Positions 12,722 to 25,821 of a stretch of 64,000 bases of DNA are shown piece by piece (position 1 is the stretch's first letter; each line of letters starts with the position of its first letter). The notes beneath the pieces were generated by a model, which was not told the DNA's origin, searched no databases, and worked only from the letters and a program-made list of their open reading frames with translations. The stretch is from Hippophae tibetana (Eukaryota; Streptophyta; Magnoliopsida; Rosales; Elaeagnaceae). The stretch lies in assembly GCA_037013495.1 (NCBI GenBank), contig CM072805.1:37815169-37879168 (forward strand), given 5' to 3'. The translations under genes and the position numbers were made by a program.

Positions 12722-13095
12722 GGAATTTCCGCTCTTGGTTTTTTTTTTTAATAAAGTATAAAATAATAAAATTAGATAAAAGGCAAGATAAAATCGTCAA
12801 AAACAGACCTCTAGAAACGACTGTGGTAGTTAAAATGTCTTATAATATATACTTCTAAGTATACATTAAGAAAATGTTAGTTTAAATATCGTCAAATATT
12901 TAAATAAATATGAGTGTGTGTAATTAATTAATTGAGAAAATAAACGACAATAAGAGAAAGAATTCGATCGCAGACTCCATGGAAATAATTCGTACAAGTT
13001 ACAGAGAAGGATAAGAAAGAGAGGAAATAAACGAAAATTGAAAAGAAATATATGGGAAATTAAATTAAAAAGAAAATTATGTTAATTAATGACTT

Positions 13096-13101
13096 ACTTG
13101 G
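13096..13101 (-). promoter_or_regulatory. Candidate splice donor downstream of MIR393
   Basis: The minus-strand sequence CAAGTAAGTC is close to the plant donor consensus. Placed about 180 bases after the miR393 hairpin, it could end the first exon of a spliced primary transcript. Confidence 0.35.
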
Positions 13102-13212
13102 AACAAAGAAGATTTGCACGATGATTTCTAAGATGGATTGATTGACCAGTAGAATTAAAACTTATGAAAATATAAAGAAGCCACCAAATACATATATATA
13201 AATTTTGTAAAG

Positions 13213-13239
<27 letters not shown>
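13213..13239. repeat. (AT)n microsatellite
   Basis: AT dinucleotide run just downstream of the MIR393 hairpin. Confidence 0.9.
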
Positions 13240-13243
<4 letters not shown>

Positions 13244-13269
13244 AAGTTATAAGTACTGAAGAGAAGAAG

Positions 13270-13400
13270 CAAACAAAGGATGAATCCAAAGAGATAGCAT
13301 GATCCAAAACTATAACAAATTATATTATCAAATTAATGGAGTAATTATAAGATAAGTTGGGATCAATGCGATCCCTTTGGATTCCTCCTCCAGTTGCAGT
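13270..13400 (-). ncRNA. MIR393: MIR393 microRNA precursor
   Basis: The minus strand carries the full mature miR393 (TCCAAAGGGATCGCATTGAT plus C or CC) at 13360-13381 in the 5' arm. The conserved star strand (ATCATGCTATCTCTTTGGAT plus T) is at 13283-13303 in the 3' arm. The arms extend into a longer stem: GGAGGAGGAATCC upstream of the mature strand pairs with GGATTCATCC downstream of the star. The loop between them is about 55 bases and A+T-rich. In plants miR393 directs cleavage of TIR1/AFB auxin-receptor transcripts and is induced by bacterial flagellin and nitrate (established knowledge). A CT tract (GA on the transcribed strand) and a TATA-like box sit just upstream, giving a compact microRNA gene. 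Nothing suggests decay: mature and star are both intact. Family assignment is secure; which paralogue it is cannot be told. Confidence 0.96.
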
Positions 13401-13442
13401 TGAACTAATTACTTAACCACCCAAACTGATCGCCACCAACCT

Positions 13443-13461
13443 CCTCTCTCTCTCTCTCTCT
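13443..13461 (-). repeat. CT/GA tract in MIR393 leader
   Basis: About 18 bases of CT on the plus strand, so GA in the MIR393 transcript direction, between the TATA-like box and the hairpin. GA-rich leaders are common at plant pol II starts. Confidence 0.85.
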
Positions 13462-13494
13462 ATTGTGTAGGGGACAATGGGAAGAGGGAGCCTT

Positions 13495-13509
13495 CAATTT
13501 ATAAAAGAC
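13495..13509 (-). promoter_or_regulatory. TATA-like box of MIR393
   Basis: On the minus strand the sequence reads CTTTTATAAATT. A start about 30 bases further on would fall near 13465-13475, just before the GA tract and about 85 bases ahead of the mature miR393. Position and strand fit a pol II promoter for the microRNA gene. Confidence 0.6.
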
Positions 13510-16500
13510 TCAAAGTGTTTACCTTTGACCAATTTTTTCTTTTCTTTTTTTAATCTTTTTTAATAATAATACTTTCCTTTCATCATTATTGCTGTCATTG
13601 TTATTATTTTGTTTCTTCAGATTTACCTAATCAAATCATTATGGGAAATCAAATGTTAATTCTCCACATATTTTTTTCATGTCAAATTTATCTTATATAT
13701 CAGCTTTTTAATTTTTTTTTAGTTTTACATGTATTTTATTTATACTTTATTTTCTTTACTAAAAACAATATATTTAATTTGTTACATTTTTCACAGTGTA
13801 ATCTACATAGATGATATATTCTTGTATATTTTTATATGATTTTTTTTCACACTTTAGTCTCCTAATTTTTCTTTACAATCTAATCCCTTTATTTTTTTTG
13901 AATTTTGACACTTTGCTCCATCTTTTTTTTTTTTTTGAAGTTTAATTTCAAATTTATCTTAAATTTTGGACTAAACGTATGAGAATTAAAAAATAAAGTG
14001 ACTAAATTAGAAATAATAAAATTAAGGGTACTATGAAAATTTTAAAAGTAAAATGATAAAAAAAATGATAAATGAACCAAACTATAAAATACAGAAGAGT
14101 ATATGACCATTTATGTAACCATCTAGTCGTTAAGTGAATATATATAAATTATAAGTCATTTACCCTCACGGGACATAAAGGTCCATTTATTTTTTTAAAA
14201 TTGCAATTTAATCCAAGATTGAAACCATTTAAACTTCTTAAAAATGAGCACATGCAAGGTAATTCACTAATTTATATTGTGAAAATATAAAGAATATGCT
14301 AATTTTCCTAATTTTTTTGTGAGCAATTCAATTTTTCTTTAATGTGCTTAATTATTTTACAAAAGCTAAGTGACTTCTAGAGATTATTTTCTTAGATTTA
14401 AAATTAATTAACTGTCTTTTGTTTTTAAAATTTTAGTTTTGTAAGCAATTTGACATAGTTGCCCCACATTTAAGACACACATGACATGTTCTTACGTTAT
14501 AATTTCCTTCCTTTTTTGGGTGAAGATTGTATTTTCTCATTTTTAAAACGTTAGCTTACTTTTCAGGCCCTCATTTATATATATAAAAAAAAAGTTTGTA
14601 CATATAAAAGATATGGAATTTAAGACTTACTATGATCTACGGGTAGCTTATTGTAATTCACTTTGAAGAATATGAGCTAAAATGTTATTTTAAAAAAATT
14701 AAGCGACTTTTAATATCCATACAAAAAACAAATAGTTTAACATGCCATTTAAAAAAAAATGCAAATGTACCTGGAAGACCCTTCACTTTCACTTATTAAA
14801 CTACTAGCCCAAATATTCTCTAATAAACTACACACATAAAAAGGGAATTTATACTACTGGTCTGTGAACCCTCACTTACCTTCTTATAAGTTATAATAGA
14901 GCTTCAGCGTATTGGTATCACCTAATTATATTCAAATAAAATGATATTATACATATTTATAGCTTCTCTAAATATGTCAATTGTGTGCACATTATTTACT
15001 CCATGTTTTTACTCTCTCTTACTCTATTTCTCCCTTAATCTCCTTCTTTGATGCTTATTACAAAAGAATCATATTTTTGTTTCTATATTTTTAAAGATGT
15101 TCTTATAATAAAATAAATATGTTATACGTATCAAGTGACGTGTTAATATTAAATTGTATATTAAACGGTGAAATATTTAAGAAATTGTGTGACTATTAAT
15201 AACTAGAGATAATAATATTGTTACATATGGTAGAATATATGAAAAAAATCTGTAATAAATAGTATATATATATATATATAATATTAGTAAGTAATTTGTT
15301 TCGAAGAAAATTAATTATAACACGCACATCATAATTGCTATGAGAAAAAATGTGTGCATTTCGGATTGCCACTGAAAATTGAAATAGAAATATAGTAGTA
15401 ACTAGTAAGGAGCGATCCAAGTTGTCCAGGATGCTAATAAATACAGGCATGCGTAGAATAATTCATTAGGCATTATGAGTTAGGTGTCTCTCTCCCCACA
15501 CATTATCATTTAAACGTAATTTATTTGTCTAATATAATATTGATTTGCTTTTATTAATAGTTTTTTTTTTTAAATCTCAACTCGATTTATGATCAACAAT
15601 TTCAACTTTTTTTTAATTAAAAGCTTATAACACATGAAAATGAAAAAAAAACCATTGGGGAAGGACAAATTTGAATAGAATTTTTTTGGTTTTGTTTGTT
15701 TTTTTTCATAGTCATTTTGTTTTTAAAATGTACAGTTTATTCACTTATTTCTTCAAAGATATACCAAAAGTTCCATAATTTTTTTAAAAAAATTGTACAT
15801 ATATTTAAGAAGCATTTTTTTCAGTAAGTTTAGTATGCATTGAAAAAAGAAAATTTTCACTTCTCTATGTGTGTTTATTTTAATCTTATATGGCTGAAAA
15901 AAAAACATATATGTATTTTTATTCATGATTTTATATAAATGACAAAAAAAGTGTGATGATGTCAGTCTCATTAAATTTATCTTTACATTTTTAACGAGTA
16001 TGAGACATGGTATAATCTTTGAAAAAAATACAATATTAAAGTGCATATCTTTTTTTTTCTTTTTTCTTTTTTGGTTCAAAGTGCTTCTTTGTAAGGGATT
16101 GAAATTTGCAGGTGGATATTTTGTAAAAAATAATCATTGTAAAATGTAAAACCACTAATTTGAGAAGTGGGTGACAAGTAGGAAAATGAGAATATTTTTT
16201 AAAGATTAAGGATATTCTTTCGTATATTTGTAACACAATCGTTGGTCGTTTAACAATTTTGGTTTCTCTTTTAAAATTTTGATATATATATATTTTTTAA
16301 AAAAAATCAGCTTTGATATTCTTTGTACAGTTATTCTATGTTTCTGAATGAAATCTTTCCAACTAACTTTAAAAAAAAAAAACTACAAAATTGATTACCT
16401 TCACCAGAGGAAGAAGGCTGCATGTTGGTGTTATATACAGAGGGAATATATGTGCATGGTGGGCAAAAATTAATATAGTAATTATAAAAAAGAAAACAAA

Positions 16501-17300
16501 ATAAGTGGTTACCTATTTGTGGTGATATCTGATATGTTTAGCACAATAGTGAATAGTAGGTGAGGACCATTAAGCGAGCATTGCGGGGCTAGTAAATACC
16601 CTGTAAATAGTGCACATGCAGATCCACCAGCTGTTAGGTTTAGTCAAATTACTCGTAGTTTTAGTAATTAACAATTATTGTTTATATTTATTCCATGTAC
16701 TAGCTTAGCTAGTGTCGCTGCTGGCTCGTGTCTTCAATCAAATTGACAATTTTAGCCCTTTCAAACCACGCTCAGCGTTTGTTCGTGTTACTTTTATTTA
16801 CTTGCAACATGATTAATAATGTTGCACGAGTAGTTGTAGTTTCGGTAACATCAAATTATCTTTACCATACATATAAATATAATTTCATGTGTTGAATTCT
16901 CACGTGTACATGTTAGTTGTAAAATACTATTTGAAAAAATATCAGAATAATATTATTTATACCTTTTCTTTCTTATTAGTTCAATTAATAATAAGAAAAT
17001 TATTCATTAATTTTTTATTAATCGTAATACTCATGTTATTAAATTTACGGTAATTAATTGACTATTTAACATATTTTTGATCGGTGATATAAAGGGTATT
17101 AAAAAATAGTTGGGTTATAAAAAGTTTATCTATAATAACAATATCATTTTCGTTTGTTTTTGTATTTATATCTCTTATATCGTATAATAAATTATAATTA
17201 TTTTAAAAATTAAAAAATTGATATAAAAGATTTGATTAGAAAATGAATATAAATTTAAGTGATATTGAGATATATAAATATATATATATAATAACTTCCT
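13510..17300. other. A+T-rich spacer, no gene seen
   Basis: Mostly A+T-rich with long T runs. Part of it (about 13850-14070) has the 'cttagtcccctaatttt' character common in old plant repeats. A slightly G+C-richer patch at about 16540-16860 has no recognised content. Short frames at 15196-15450 and 15753-16236 (minus) are low-complexity and not credible genes. Confidence 0.45.
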
Positions 17301-17359
17301 AAGTATTGATACAAGCTAGGTTGGTTGTTCAATCCCAATAATGGGGGGAAAACTATGAA

Positions 17360-18060
17360 AGGAAGTAGATAGCATAAAGATCAACCTAGAATGTATTGCT
17401 GCTGCATTTTAGGAAGTAATCTCAACCGTCAAAGGTTAATAGATCTCTTAGTTGACCCTTCCAGATCATGATGGATGGTGTTAGACCATGTCCACGCTAA
17501 TGAAGCAGAAATGGACCACAAAAACAGTAAAGAGAAACTCTTTTTTTCTTTTTTTCTATATATATATAGTGGTAAATAGACCCTACCACCACACACACAG
17601 ATATATATATATATTAACTGATAATATTTGTAAATCATATATAATGGTAAGAATATATATATAGTGGGGTAATATGTGGTTGGCTACTTGGCTTGTTGTG
17701 TCTGATGTGATCTGAAAGTAAGGTTTTTGTTTCACCACTCACACATTCACTAACTCAAGACATATATGTCTCTTGCTTGAAGGACAAAATTGCTATTTAC
17801 TACCAGGCTCTGTAACCCATCGAGTGGGTCATCTGCCAATAGTACTGCTTTTTCTGCCACCCTCTTCTATAATTTATTTATATATATATATATTGCACTT
17901 CTTCTTCATCATTTCAAACAAGAGATCTCAATTCTCATGGGAAATGGGAATCAAACTTAATACTTTTTTTCTTGTTTGGATTCCACTGCTTCAATTTTTG
18001 AGCTTCATTGGCCTTATTATCAGAACTTCATTTTCTTCTTACATGGTACTGCAACCCTAG
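17360..18060. other. Base-composition island with two TATA-like boxes, unassigned
   Basis: Two blocks less A+T-rich than their surroundings (about 17390-17530 and 17680-18060) are separated by AT runs. TATA-like runs at about 17555-17572 and 17879-17891 could drive divergent transcription. After the second one, a 38-codon frame from an ATG near 17946 encodes a hydrophobic stretch (KLNTFFLVWIPLLQFLSFIG). No family is recognised and no gene is claimed. Confidence 0.25.
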
Positions 18061-20053
18061 TGCCTAATGGTTTACTATTACCCTATTATTAAGTCTGCTT
18101 TTACTTTTGTTTGAAAATCTATATGTTGTGACTCTTGGACCACATTCTCACGCATCATTAATTTATCAACTTTTTATTCATTTCATATTTAATCAATATA
18201 AATAAAATGTTAGCCAAGTATTAAAAACTTTCTTTTTAAAATAAGTATACCAGGCCATTTTTTAAATTTCTACATATTCAAATACTAAAATTAATGGTAT
18301 GATACCTCTAGCGGGAAAAAAATGTCAATGTGTATTAAAACTAATAAAATAAATTATAGGAAAATTGAATGTTTGATTATTATTTTTATTTTTATAATTT
18401 AAATTAAATATATGCTTATCTACGTCACATAAATTGAATAGTTGTTTATTTTATTTGATTTTTTTTAACATTACGTAATCATTAATCATTAGATATATAA
18501 AAATATATTAAATATATATAAAATAACGCAAAATTACATTAATTATATTATAACACATATAATTTTTTTAAAATATGAATATTTTAATTTTTTTAAAGTT
18601 ATTTTATTTAATGATATATTGTAAATAATATAAATACAAATATGCTTAAATTTATATATATTTAATATTATTCCCATCGAATCTCTTCATTTACGTCACC
18701 TATCATACGCGTTCAGCTAAAAAATGTCCACGGCTTTTACTGGTGTGATTAAACTTTGGGTCGGCTTATATTTTAGTTAATTTGTTTTGACAAAAAATAA
18801 TTCCGTTACTTTTTTTAATAAAATAATATAAATTACATATTCTTTTGAATAATCGACATTATTTTATAATAAAAAATTATGTTAGAATGAGTAAGTAAGT
18901 TGAGTTGCATTTTTCTTCCACTAACTTTATACTTTTAATAATTTATTTCATTAATTAATTTTTCTTAACTATTCATCCACTAATTTTTTTTCATATTTTT
19001 AAACACTTAATCTAAATTAAAAATATAGACTAACCTATAGTATAATAATAAAAATTAATTTTTTAAAAACACTTTTTTAACATTACTTAATCCTTCGACT
19101 TTAAAATTTTATCATATTTAATCCATTATTTCTAAATTAAAATTAAAATTATAAAATATGAAAAATAAGTACATCAAAAGTTACAAAAAATTTGTTATAT
19201 TTAACCAAAAGTTATAAAATATTAAAAGTGATAAAATTTATTAACTAACATTATAATTCAACTAATAAAGTATATTTAATATAGAGAAATTATTATTTTA
19301 AAATTTTTACACTTTATACTATTTTCTTATTTTATAGTTCAATTTTGACACCATTATTAAGTTCTAAAATTAAAAATATCAATATTTTTCAGTTATATTC
19401 TCTGTTTTTTTCATAAATTTTATCAATAATTTATATTCTGACAATAGTTGAAAAAAAATATAATATACCAACTATGTTATGGTGGCTTATATGGTGACTA
19501 GTATATTGTAGTATATTTTCTTTTTAACTATAAAAAAATAAGGATGATTGATAAAAAAATATATTTGAAAAATTTGAATGAATGTAGATAAAAAATATTA
19601 ATATTTTTTTAGCATTATAACGAAAAGAATGCCCAAAATTGAACAAAAAAAATGAAAAAAAATGATAATTTTACCAATGAAATATACTTTATTTGTTCTA
19701 TTTTTATTGAGATTGAGATAGTGACCTAAGTTTACATTCTAGAATTAAAGTGATTAAAATATTTTAATGATACAAGGAAATTGATTCCTCCAATACTTAA
19801 TCATAAATTTTAATTGGTTATTAAAAAAATGAAATTTGAACTAATTTATTTGGTATTATATATTAATCTAATTCCAAATGGTTTTATTGGTTTGGATTTA
19901 ATTATTTTGAATATTTTTATTTTTTTATTACATGTAGTCAAATTTTTAAGCTTAAAACAATTAGTATGTAGATTCATTTTTGGATAACAATAAGTAGATT
20001 TTATTATATACTTAATTAAACATTTAGTATAATTAAAAATATAAATATTATAT
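18061..20053. other. A+T-rich spacer, no gene seen
   Basis: Strongly A+T-rich, with many short interrupted frames and no recognisable coding or RNA element. Confidence 0.5.
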
Positions 20054-20339
20054 GTTTGAAACTGGCTTAACTCAACGAAAAATACAAGATATCTCTAGAT
20101 ATTTGTGTGAACTCCCCTTATATTTGGGAAACATACCTACGTGGCTAAGGTATGCATTCCTTTTACATTCCTTTTGTTCTAATAAAGTCTTTAATGGTTA
20201 AGTATTGGGTTCAAGAGCTATAGAAGGTGAAAATGATGTGTATACTGACTACGAACGTAGATTTCCCAAATAGAAAGGAAATCTATTTAAATATTTTGAG
20301 ATATTTTGTACGCTTCGTTGAGTTAAACGAGGTTTAAAC
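20054..20339. mobile_element. MITE-like element with ~88-bp inverted ends
   Basis: The first ~88 bases (starting gtttgaaac) match the reverse complement of the last ~88 (ending gtttaaac) at about 70-75%. Shared blocks include TTAACTCAACGAA, ATATCTC, TATTTGGGAAA and CTACGT. Nothing coding lies in the ~110-base middle. Total length is about 286 bp. Long inverted ends on a short element suggest a Mutator-type MITE, but the flanks show no convincing 8-9 bp duplication, so the superfamily is open. Confidence 0.7.
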
Positions 20340-21250
20340 ACTATACATAATAAATAAAATATTTAACTTTCAAGTATGCAAAAAATATAATAATAATAAT
20401 TTAAATAATAGAAATGTACATTATATCTTTGGTTTATTCAATTATAATAAAGAATTAGGATTCATTTTAAATCTGTTAATTTTAAGAAGAGTTTATTTTA
20501 GACTCATATCTATTAATTTAAATATCAAAAATTTGTTTTTACAAAAAAAAATTCACAAAAATTCATTTTGTACAATAAAAAACTCGTGGGTTGTATCAAT
20601 TCTAAATGAATTTTTGCTATAATAAACAAATATGACCCGTGCATTGAGTTTTATTTGTTTCAATATTTGGAATGAACTAAGTATTTTTTTTACTTTGATT
20701 ACAAATATCTATACAAAGATGAAAAAAAAATTTGGAAGGTTGTTAAATTTAATCACTTTTAATTATAATATAATTTATATTTATATTTATTAAATGAGAT
20801 AGTATATGTTTGATATCTTACTTAGACATAAATTTATATTGTAAATGTATTGAAATTGTGAAGTCTAACTTTTATAAAATGAATTTTTGTGATATTTTTT
20901 GTATAGATATTATATTTATTTTACTCTATCTATTAGATAAAGAATTAAAATATATACTTTTGTTAAATATAGTAGACTTAGTTACCTTTTTTCCATTTTT
21001 TTTATGTTTTTTACGTGGATTGGAAAACATAATTGTATATATATATATATTTTTTAATTAACATTTTATTAATTTATTTGTCATTGTTAATATATGTTGT
21101 GGTATGGATATACACCACAATCGGCTAAATACATTTAAGAATGTATAAATGTGTAGGGTAAACTATTGATGACCAATTAATAATGCTTAAGTTTATACAA
21201 CTCTTTCATGAATAAATAAATTAGTTTTACAATCATTAATTATTGAGTTT
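20340..21250. other. A+T-rich spacer, no gene seen
   Basis: No recognised feature. The frame 20810-21061 is low-complexity hydrophobic sequence typical of T-rich DNA. Confidence 0.5.
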
Positions 21251-21591
21251 TAAATTGTTAAGTCTCACATTGGCTAAGAGTAAGGCACCAGTGCTGCTTA
21301 TAAGTCTGGACAACCTTTTAACTCATTAGTTAGCTTTTAGATTCAGAGTTAGGCCTGAGTTTCTAAGATAATATTAGAATTAGACTCTTGGCTTCTTCGT
21401 ACTCTCATCAACCCTCGTGCCATAAATCCAAACCGTTTCGTAAATCCGGACTCTAGCCGATGTGGAAGGAGGATGTTAAGTCTCACATTAACTAAGAGTA
21501 AGGCAACAGTACTACTTATAAGTCTAAACAAACTTCTAACTTAGAAGCTGATTTTTGGGTTTAGAGTTATGCCAAAATTTCTGAGATAAAT
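21251..21591 (+). mobile_element. TRIM (short LTR retroelement), full structure
   Basis: Two direct repeats of 113 bp each (21256-21368 and 21474-21586), starting TGTTAAGTCTCACATT, flank a 105-bp middle. Directly after the first repeat is a decayed initiator-Met primer site (TAATATTAGAAT). Directly before the second is a purine tract (gtggaaggagga). The unit is flanked by exact 5-bp duplications TAAAT (21251-21255 and 21587-21591). There is no coding capacity, as expected for TRIMs, which rely on other elements. The two LTRs are about 80% identical by eye, so the insertion is old. Related LTRs sit in the receptor-kinase pseudogene. Confidence 0.85.
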
Positions 21592-24500
21592 ATTAAATTT
21601 TAAAAAAAAATAATTCCAACTCAATCCATATGACATTAGCTTGAATAGGATGAACCACCAAAATTTGTTATAAGATTTAAAAAGAAATTAAATTATAATT
21701 GTTGTGATTAAATATACGACTTAAAATATAAAATGATACAAGATAATTAATTATTAAAAAAATGACAATATATTATTACGTTCCTTTCATGGATTTTGGA
21801 ACTAACACATCTAAGGATTGTAATAAAGGTGGGATGGATTTGAATTTCAAATGCTACAGTATCATGCACGTGGTTCTTTAAAGTTCGAACCTAAAATATA
21901 GGTTAGGTTGGTGTATGATTGGATAGAGATATAGGAAATTATTTAATTGTATTTAGTAATCTCTTTTATAAATTTATATTTTTAAATTTATAAAAAAAAA
22001 TTATTTTTTTGAAACGGAAATAAATATATATTTGTTAACGTTATAAAAAAATAAAGATGTTTTTTATTAAATAAAAATTAAAAATAAAATTATTTGAATA
22101 ATTTAATTTTATGATTTACTGAAAATATGAATTCCTATTTAGAAAAAACAAGCTATGGGTTGCAGAGTAGACAACTTGGTTTTTATTCATCTTTAAAACG
22201 AAAGGATTTTCAATGACACATGGGTTTTAATTAGGAGGGTCCCTAATAAAGGACAATTTTAATTAGTGGTTGAGAGACATTTCCCTAACCCACTTATATA
22301 TATGGTCACACTCTCTACTCCTCAAACAAAAAATTGTTTGTATTTGGTGTCAAACTCCAAAGCTTTCAATCTAGTTTGTGCAAGAAGTAGGTCATGGGCT
22401 TGCTCCCTTTGGATCAAAATAGGGTTTTGGGACCTCAACATGCAGTTACAACCTATAAATTGTATTAAACGATTAATAAAAAATAGTAGAAGGAGTATAA
22501 TTACTTATTTTCAAGAATATTTTTATATTTTTAAAAAAATTCAAAGGGTTATGTAGTGATTTTCTCAATATTTATTATTTTATTATTTTATAATTATAAC
22601 TAACTATTGATTTATTTATTTTTAAATTTATTGAATTTTATTTACATTAATTATAAATAAAGAAATTAGATAAAAGGAATTTAACTCAATTAAATTACAC
22701 ACAAAAACACAATTGAAAGTATATGTATTGATATTTGAGGATTGGTTATTTCTTTCCCTCGTTAGGATGCATGCGTTTTGGAAACTTTCCAGGTGACTCT
22801 AGCTGTCACATAATTGAATTCTCTTTGGACATAATTAAAAAAATTCATTTGCACCCCTTAATTAAAAAGAAAAAAACATCACCTTGGCCCTCATGTATTT
22901 GATTTCTAGTTCTGCCCTTGCTTGGCTTGAAAAAATAATTCTACAATTTATCTAACGACGTTCACTATTTTCAAAGAAAATTTAAACTTATTAATTATGT
23001 GTCTAAGAATTTTTATTTATTTTTTAATTGCACACCATAAATATTCCTTCACAATATTGGCCCTTAATTTGATACAACTACAATTCGATGCGTGGTCCTT
23101 GTAGAGTTGCACTTAACTTATAAGGAGAATATATCAACACAACTTGGTCAGAACATATATGCACTTTTATTGGTTGGAGATCATAACATACACTTTTGTT
23201 TGTGTTTGTTTATCTCATTCTGCTTCACCCTTCCAATATTATCTAAATTATAAAGCAAAGCATTAACGTCTATATATATCCCTTTTTGATTTTCTTTAAA
23301 TTTGAAAAAGATATGTGCTAGCTTTCATATGGGTGTTACGCTAAAAGCGTTAAAGAAATATTGTCGATCGACGAATGTTGTTCTTTCAATTGATGCTTGT
23401 TATATTCCTATATATATATACTTTCCGAACATGAAAGAAAATATTCTTTTTTTTTTGTTTTGTTTATATAGTCTAAATATTTTATACTAGTTGTTTATCT
23501 CTATTAACTAAGAACAAACATATATAACTTATAGTAGATGTTAGAGGTAAAAGAGAGGGGTACTGTCACGTTGATTATATAATAACTACACAATTATCAA
23601 TTTATAAGTAATATAAATATCAAGACACATTAATTAATCACTTAGAAGATTTTTAATCTTATTGTATTTTTTTCATTTTTAATAATCATTCATACACCTG
23701 GTCCACTTCAACTTTATTGATTAATTTTCAACCAAATTGTTGTATGTTATAAGGTTCAAGTTGAGTAAAACTCTCGTGTGTTATATCTTGTTCTTGAATT
23801 GGTACTTAATTTTTATCTAATTTTTTTGTCAAATATAATTAATATTAACACAAATATACATATTTCTAAGTTAATATCACTCTCCAACATAAAATTGTAA
23901 ACAACCAAATATTATCACCTCGTTGTGAAAGTGACTATAATTATTTCATTTATTTGCATTTAAGTTGGCAAATATCAAGTGGAAAAATTAGGTCTACCGC
24001 ACAAAGAAGTGAGACACCGGTATAAAACACTTTACGGATAGATTTTAACATCCAATTGGTATAAATTGCAATAGAATGTTTTTGTATAAAACCATCCCAA
24101 CTCACTTATAATATTTGGTTTAATTACATAGCATAATTTTTTTTAATACAGGTTAGAAAAAAAAAATGTTATTTATGATATCTTTTTTGTTACATGACAT
24201 ATTTTTTAAGGTATTCAAAATAAAACCATTTATATATTAGATCCTATATTTTGTTGTGCATGTATTTCACTATCCACCTTTAATAACCAAACAACAATAA
24301 GATTCCCAACTATATTTCAAGAAAAATAAAGTGGGAGAAGCTCAGTATATGTTTGCTGTCATGGCTCTGAGTTGATGTTCAATCGTGACACATAATTATA
24401 ACATCAGCTCCATGGAAGTCTGTAATGCGAAATTTGTTTCTCTTTTTCTTTTTACCTTCCACGTAGCTTGGAACTAATTTTATCATAGGAGAAATCCTGG

Positions 24501-25820
24501 CCAATATTAGTGCGTTTGTTACCCACTATTAAAAACCGCTTTTTAAAGTAATAAGTTTTTCAATATATTCGAAAAAAAAATAACAAAATGCTTCTAACTC
24601 GTATTTGTCTGTTGAAACCGAATTCAAAAATTGAAAATGATTTTAGGTACTTAAAAAAAATACCAACAAAGTGTGAGCAAAATCAAACAACAATTCTTTT
24701 AGAAGCTTAAATTTTTAGGAATTATTAAGAACCATTAAATTGCTTTTCTTTTGAATTAAAATACTTTCACATTAATCAACACACTTTCAAAATATTTGAA
24801 AATATCTATAATAATTAAGAATTGTTTTTGAAAAATTGAAAATCTAAGAAATAATTTGATTGATGATGAATAAACGAATGTTTACGATATATTTATACAA
24901 AAAAATTATAATAATTAAAAATAAACACAATTATAAAGAGATATATTCTTGAATAGTTTATCCTTACTCATTGATGACTACTTCCATTGTATCTCAAGTT
25001 CTTTAATAAAAAAACACTCAAATTCTTTAATAAAAAAACACAATTATTTTTTCAAGAGAAACAACTAATACTTATTTTTAGAATAAATAATTTTGAATGC
25101 ATATTTTTGTACTAAAATAATTATCAAAGTAAAACTCGAAATCACTTCTAAACATTTTCATCTCAAATATATAAATGTTTCTATTTAAATCATTTTTAAT
25201 CAAATCAATTTTCTTTAAACCACTTCTAATAAAATTAGCAAATCCAAACGGGTCCTAACTATCATCTTACATGCTATCTGGGTAAGTCTTAAAACTCTCC
25301 TGCCTATTTTTTTTAACTCTCAAGATTAATAAGTTATCATGTTTGTGAATGAAAGATTTAATACAGTGTGGGTATTTATATTTAACAATAAAAAAGATAA
25401 AAAAAATATCATTTTAAATAATTAAATAATACAGTTTAAAAAAATAAAAGCATTTGTATATCTTAAAATAACACTAAATTTAATTTATTTATAGTTTGTG
25501 ATTTAACAATCAATAAATAAATATTATTGATATATCAATATTTTTCTTCTATTTTAAAATATATCTTCTAATTAGTGATTTTTTTATTTTTATTTATTTT
25601 ATTATTAAACATAAATAATATTTATATCAATCCTACGAAAATAGAATCATACACCATTTACGTCTCTCGCAACAACTTTTATTAATCAAATGCGCACTTC
25701 CTTACTTGTTAAGTGATTTATTTTTTAAGGGGATAAAGTCGTTGATTTATTTTTTAAGGGAAACAAAAGTCAGTGATTTCTTTCTATTTCTCATTCCAAG
25801 AAATCGTTTCATTACACTAA
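21592..25820. other. A+T-rich spacer, no gene seen
   Basis: A+T-rich DNA. Frames at 22266-22556 and 23302-23490 have no recognised family. A compact inverted repeat at 24360-24414 (AGTTGATGTT / AACATCAGCT plus CATGG/CCATG) is noted. No confident feature. Confidence 0.45.
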
Positions 25821-25821
25821 C

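Noticed and set aside
17773-18060. 95-codon plus-strand frame
   Set aside because: Crosses a TATA-like AT run and has no domain; only the surrounding island is reported.
22266-22556. 96-codon plus-strand frame
   Set aside because: No domain or family recognised; the second half is low-complexity A+T sequence.
24360-24414. Compact inverted repeat as a microRNA candidate
   Set aside because: Pairing is about 15 bases in total, and the arms do not extend enough for a plant precursor; no known family match.
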